From Curtobacterium sp. MCJR17_055 (lineage in GTDB: Bacteria; Actinomycetota; Actinomycetes; Actinomycetales; Microbacteriaceae): DNA of 64,000 bases. The stretch's first letter is position 1. The number at the start of each line of letters is the position of its first letter. Positions 63,125 to 64,000 of the stretch are shown one piece after another. The notes beneath the pieces were generated by a model that was not told the DNA's origin, did no database searches, and saw nothing but the letters and a program-made list of their open reading frames with translations. Location of the stretch: contig NZ_QKLF01000006.1 of assembly GCF_003224335.1 (NCBI RefSeq), forward strand, positions 124,001-188,000. The letters run 5' to 3'. Position numbers and translations under genes: made by a program.

Positions 63125-64000
63125 GTGCGATTCGGATACTGGACCCCGCTCTTCGGCGGCTGGCTGCGCAACGTCGACGACGAGCAGATGCCGGTCACGT
63201 TCGACTACGTGAAGCTCCTGGCGCAGCGCGCCGAGCGGATCGGGTTCGACCTGACGCTCGTGCCGGAGCTCAACCTCAACGACATCAAGGGCGTCGCAGC
63301 GCCGAGCCTGGAGGCGTGGGCGCTCGCGGCGGCGATCGCGGCGACGACCGAGCGCCTCGAGATCATGGCGGCGATGCGGCCCGGATACCACCTGCCCGCG
63401 GTGACGGCGAAGCAGGCGGCGACGATCGACGACATCTCCGGCGGCCGGTTCACCTTCAACGTCGTGAGCGCCTGGTGGGCGGAAGAGGCCCGTCAGTACG
63501 GCGGCATCTTCTCCGAGCACGACGACCGCTACAAGCGCACGGCGGAGTTCGTCGAGATCATGAAGGGGTTGTGGCGCGAGACGCCGTACAGCTTCTCCGG
63601 CGAGTACTACGAGATCGAGAACGCCCACCTCGAGCCGAAGCCCCGCGTCACCCCGCGCATCTACGCCGGCGGTGAGAGCGAGGCCGGCAAGGCGAGCATC
63701 ACCCACTACGCCGACGCCTACGTCACCCACGGCGGCACCGTCGAGGAACTCCGGACGAAGATCGCCGAGATGCGCCGGCGCCGCGAGGACGCCGGGCTCC
63801 CGCCGTTCGAGGCGTTCGGCATGGCCGCGTACGCGATCGTGCGCGACACCGAGGAGGAAGCGCAGGCCGAGCTCGCACGCATCACCGACGTGCAGCACGG
63901 CAAGGCGTACGAGTCCTACCAGGACTTCATCTCGAAGTCGCAGCTCGAGCACGTGCCGTCGCTCGAGGACTACTCGGTGTCGAACCGGGGCCTGCGCCCG
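63125..64000 (+). CDS. LLM-class flavin-dependent monooxygenase (3' end beyond window)
   Basis: Bacterial-luciferase-like flavin monooxygenase; 292 residues are visible and the frame continues past the edge. RFGYWTPLFGGWLRNVDDEQMPVTFDYVKLLAQRAERIGFDLTLVPELNLND, LEIMAAMRPGYHLPAVTAKQAATIDDISGGRFTFNVVSAWWAEEARQYG and SFSGEYYEIENAHLEPKPRVTPRIYAGGESEAGKASITHYADAYVTHGG fit the SsuD/SfnG branch, whose members oxidise alkanesulfonates or dimethyl sulfone with FMNH2. GTG 63125 has AAGGA 7 bp upstream. Its actual substrate is open; the ATP-grasp neighbour is unusual for a sulfonate gene set. Confidence 0.9.
   Translation, partial: MRFGYWTPLFGGWLRNVDDEQMPVTFDYVKLLAQRAERIGFDLTLVPELNLNDIKGVAAPSLEAWALAAAIAATTERLEIMAAMRPGYHLPAVTAKQAATIDDISGGRFTFNVVSAWWAEEARQYGGIFSEHDDRYKRTAEFVEIMKGLWRETPYSFSGEYYEIENAHLEPKPRVTPRIYAGGESEAGKASITHYADAYVTHGGTVEELRTKIAEMRRRREDAGLPPFEAFGMAAYAIVRDTEEEAQAELARITDVQHGKAYESYQDFISKSQLEHVPSLEDYSVSNRGLRP

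Noticed and set aside
58812..64000. A prophage or integrative element
   Set aside because: No integrase, transposase, tRNA-end attachment site or inverted terminal repeat is visible in the part present.

Overview
The window is about 64 kb of very GC-rich DNA with dense, mostly short-spaced genes, many GTG starts and 4-bp ATGA/GTGA overlaps. Gene content (type 2 NADH dehydrogenase, protein O-mannosyltransferase beside rsmI, metG-tatD-rsmA order, CUT1 sugar importers without their own ATPase, several LacI regulators) points to a high-GC actinomycete, most likely a member of the Microbacteriaceae such as Curtobacterium. The genus is an inference from gene style; no rRNA or tRNA gene was found in the window to test it. 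No phage, insertion sequence, CRISPR array or replication origin was recognised.

Layout. (1) 1-9860 is a glycan-use locus: a GH2 hydrolase cut by the left edge, a LacI regulator, and a reverse-strand operon of binding protein, two permeases and a GH31 enzyme. The same 16-bp palindrome sits between the -35 and -10 elements of both the GH2 promoter and the transporter promoter. A TetR/quinone-reductase-like pair lies between the two arms. (2) 9899-31000 is accessory metabolism: a fructosamine kinase, exporters, hydrolases, oxidoreductases, a UbiA prenyltransferase, an NDH-2, a predicted envelope/stress pair (membrane protein plus PRC-barrel/DUF2382 protein) and an acyltransferase. Many genes are paired head to head with their own LysR, MarR, ArsR or TetR regulator, several with a visible palindromic operator. 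(3) 30583-40396 is a predicted xylan/beta-glycoside locus: a LacI regulator with a GH10 xylanase lacking a signal peptide, then, after a 640-bp gene-free stretch holding three copies of an approximately 200-bp repeat, a second LacI regulator divergent from a binding-protein/permease/permease/GH3 operon. (4) 40718-52640 holds HrpA helicase, a YbaK-type deacylase, a DUF255 thioredoxin-like protein, a rhodanese sulfurtransferase and a TetR-controlled DHA2 exporter. (5) 52732-58749 is conserved core: O-mannosyltransferase, rsmI, metG, tatD, rsmA. (6) 58812-64000 departs from the usual order (ispE is not next to rsmA) and carries a DUF4287-like protein, an SDR/XRE pair, a lone DUF3800 protein, and an ATP-grasp ligase followed by a flavin monooxygenase cut by the right edge.

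How the parts work together. Two separate sugar-import loci each combine a LacI repressor, a CUT1 transporter and glycosidases that act on the imported oligosaccharides. Both would need an ATPase encoded elsewhere. A family of hairpins built on GGACGGGAGG and its complement closes many transcription units and seems to be a house-style terminator or dispersed repeat of this genome.
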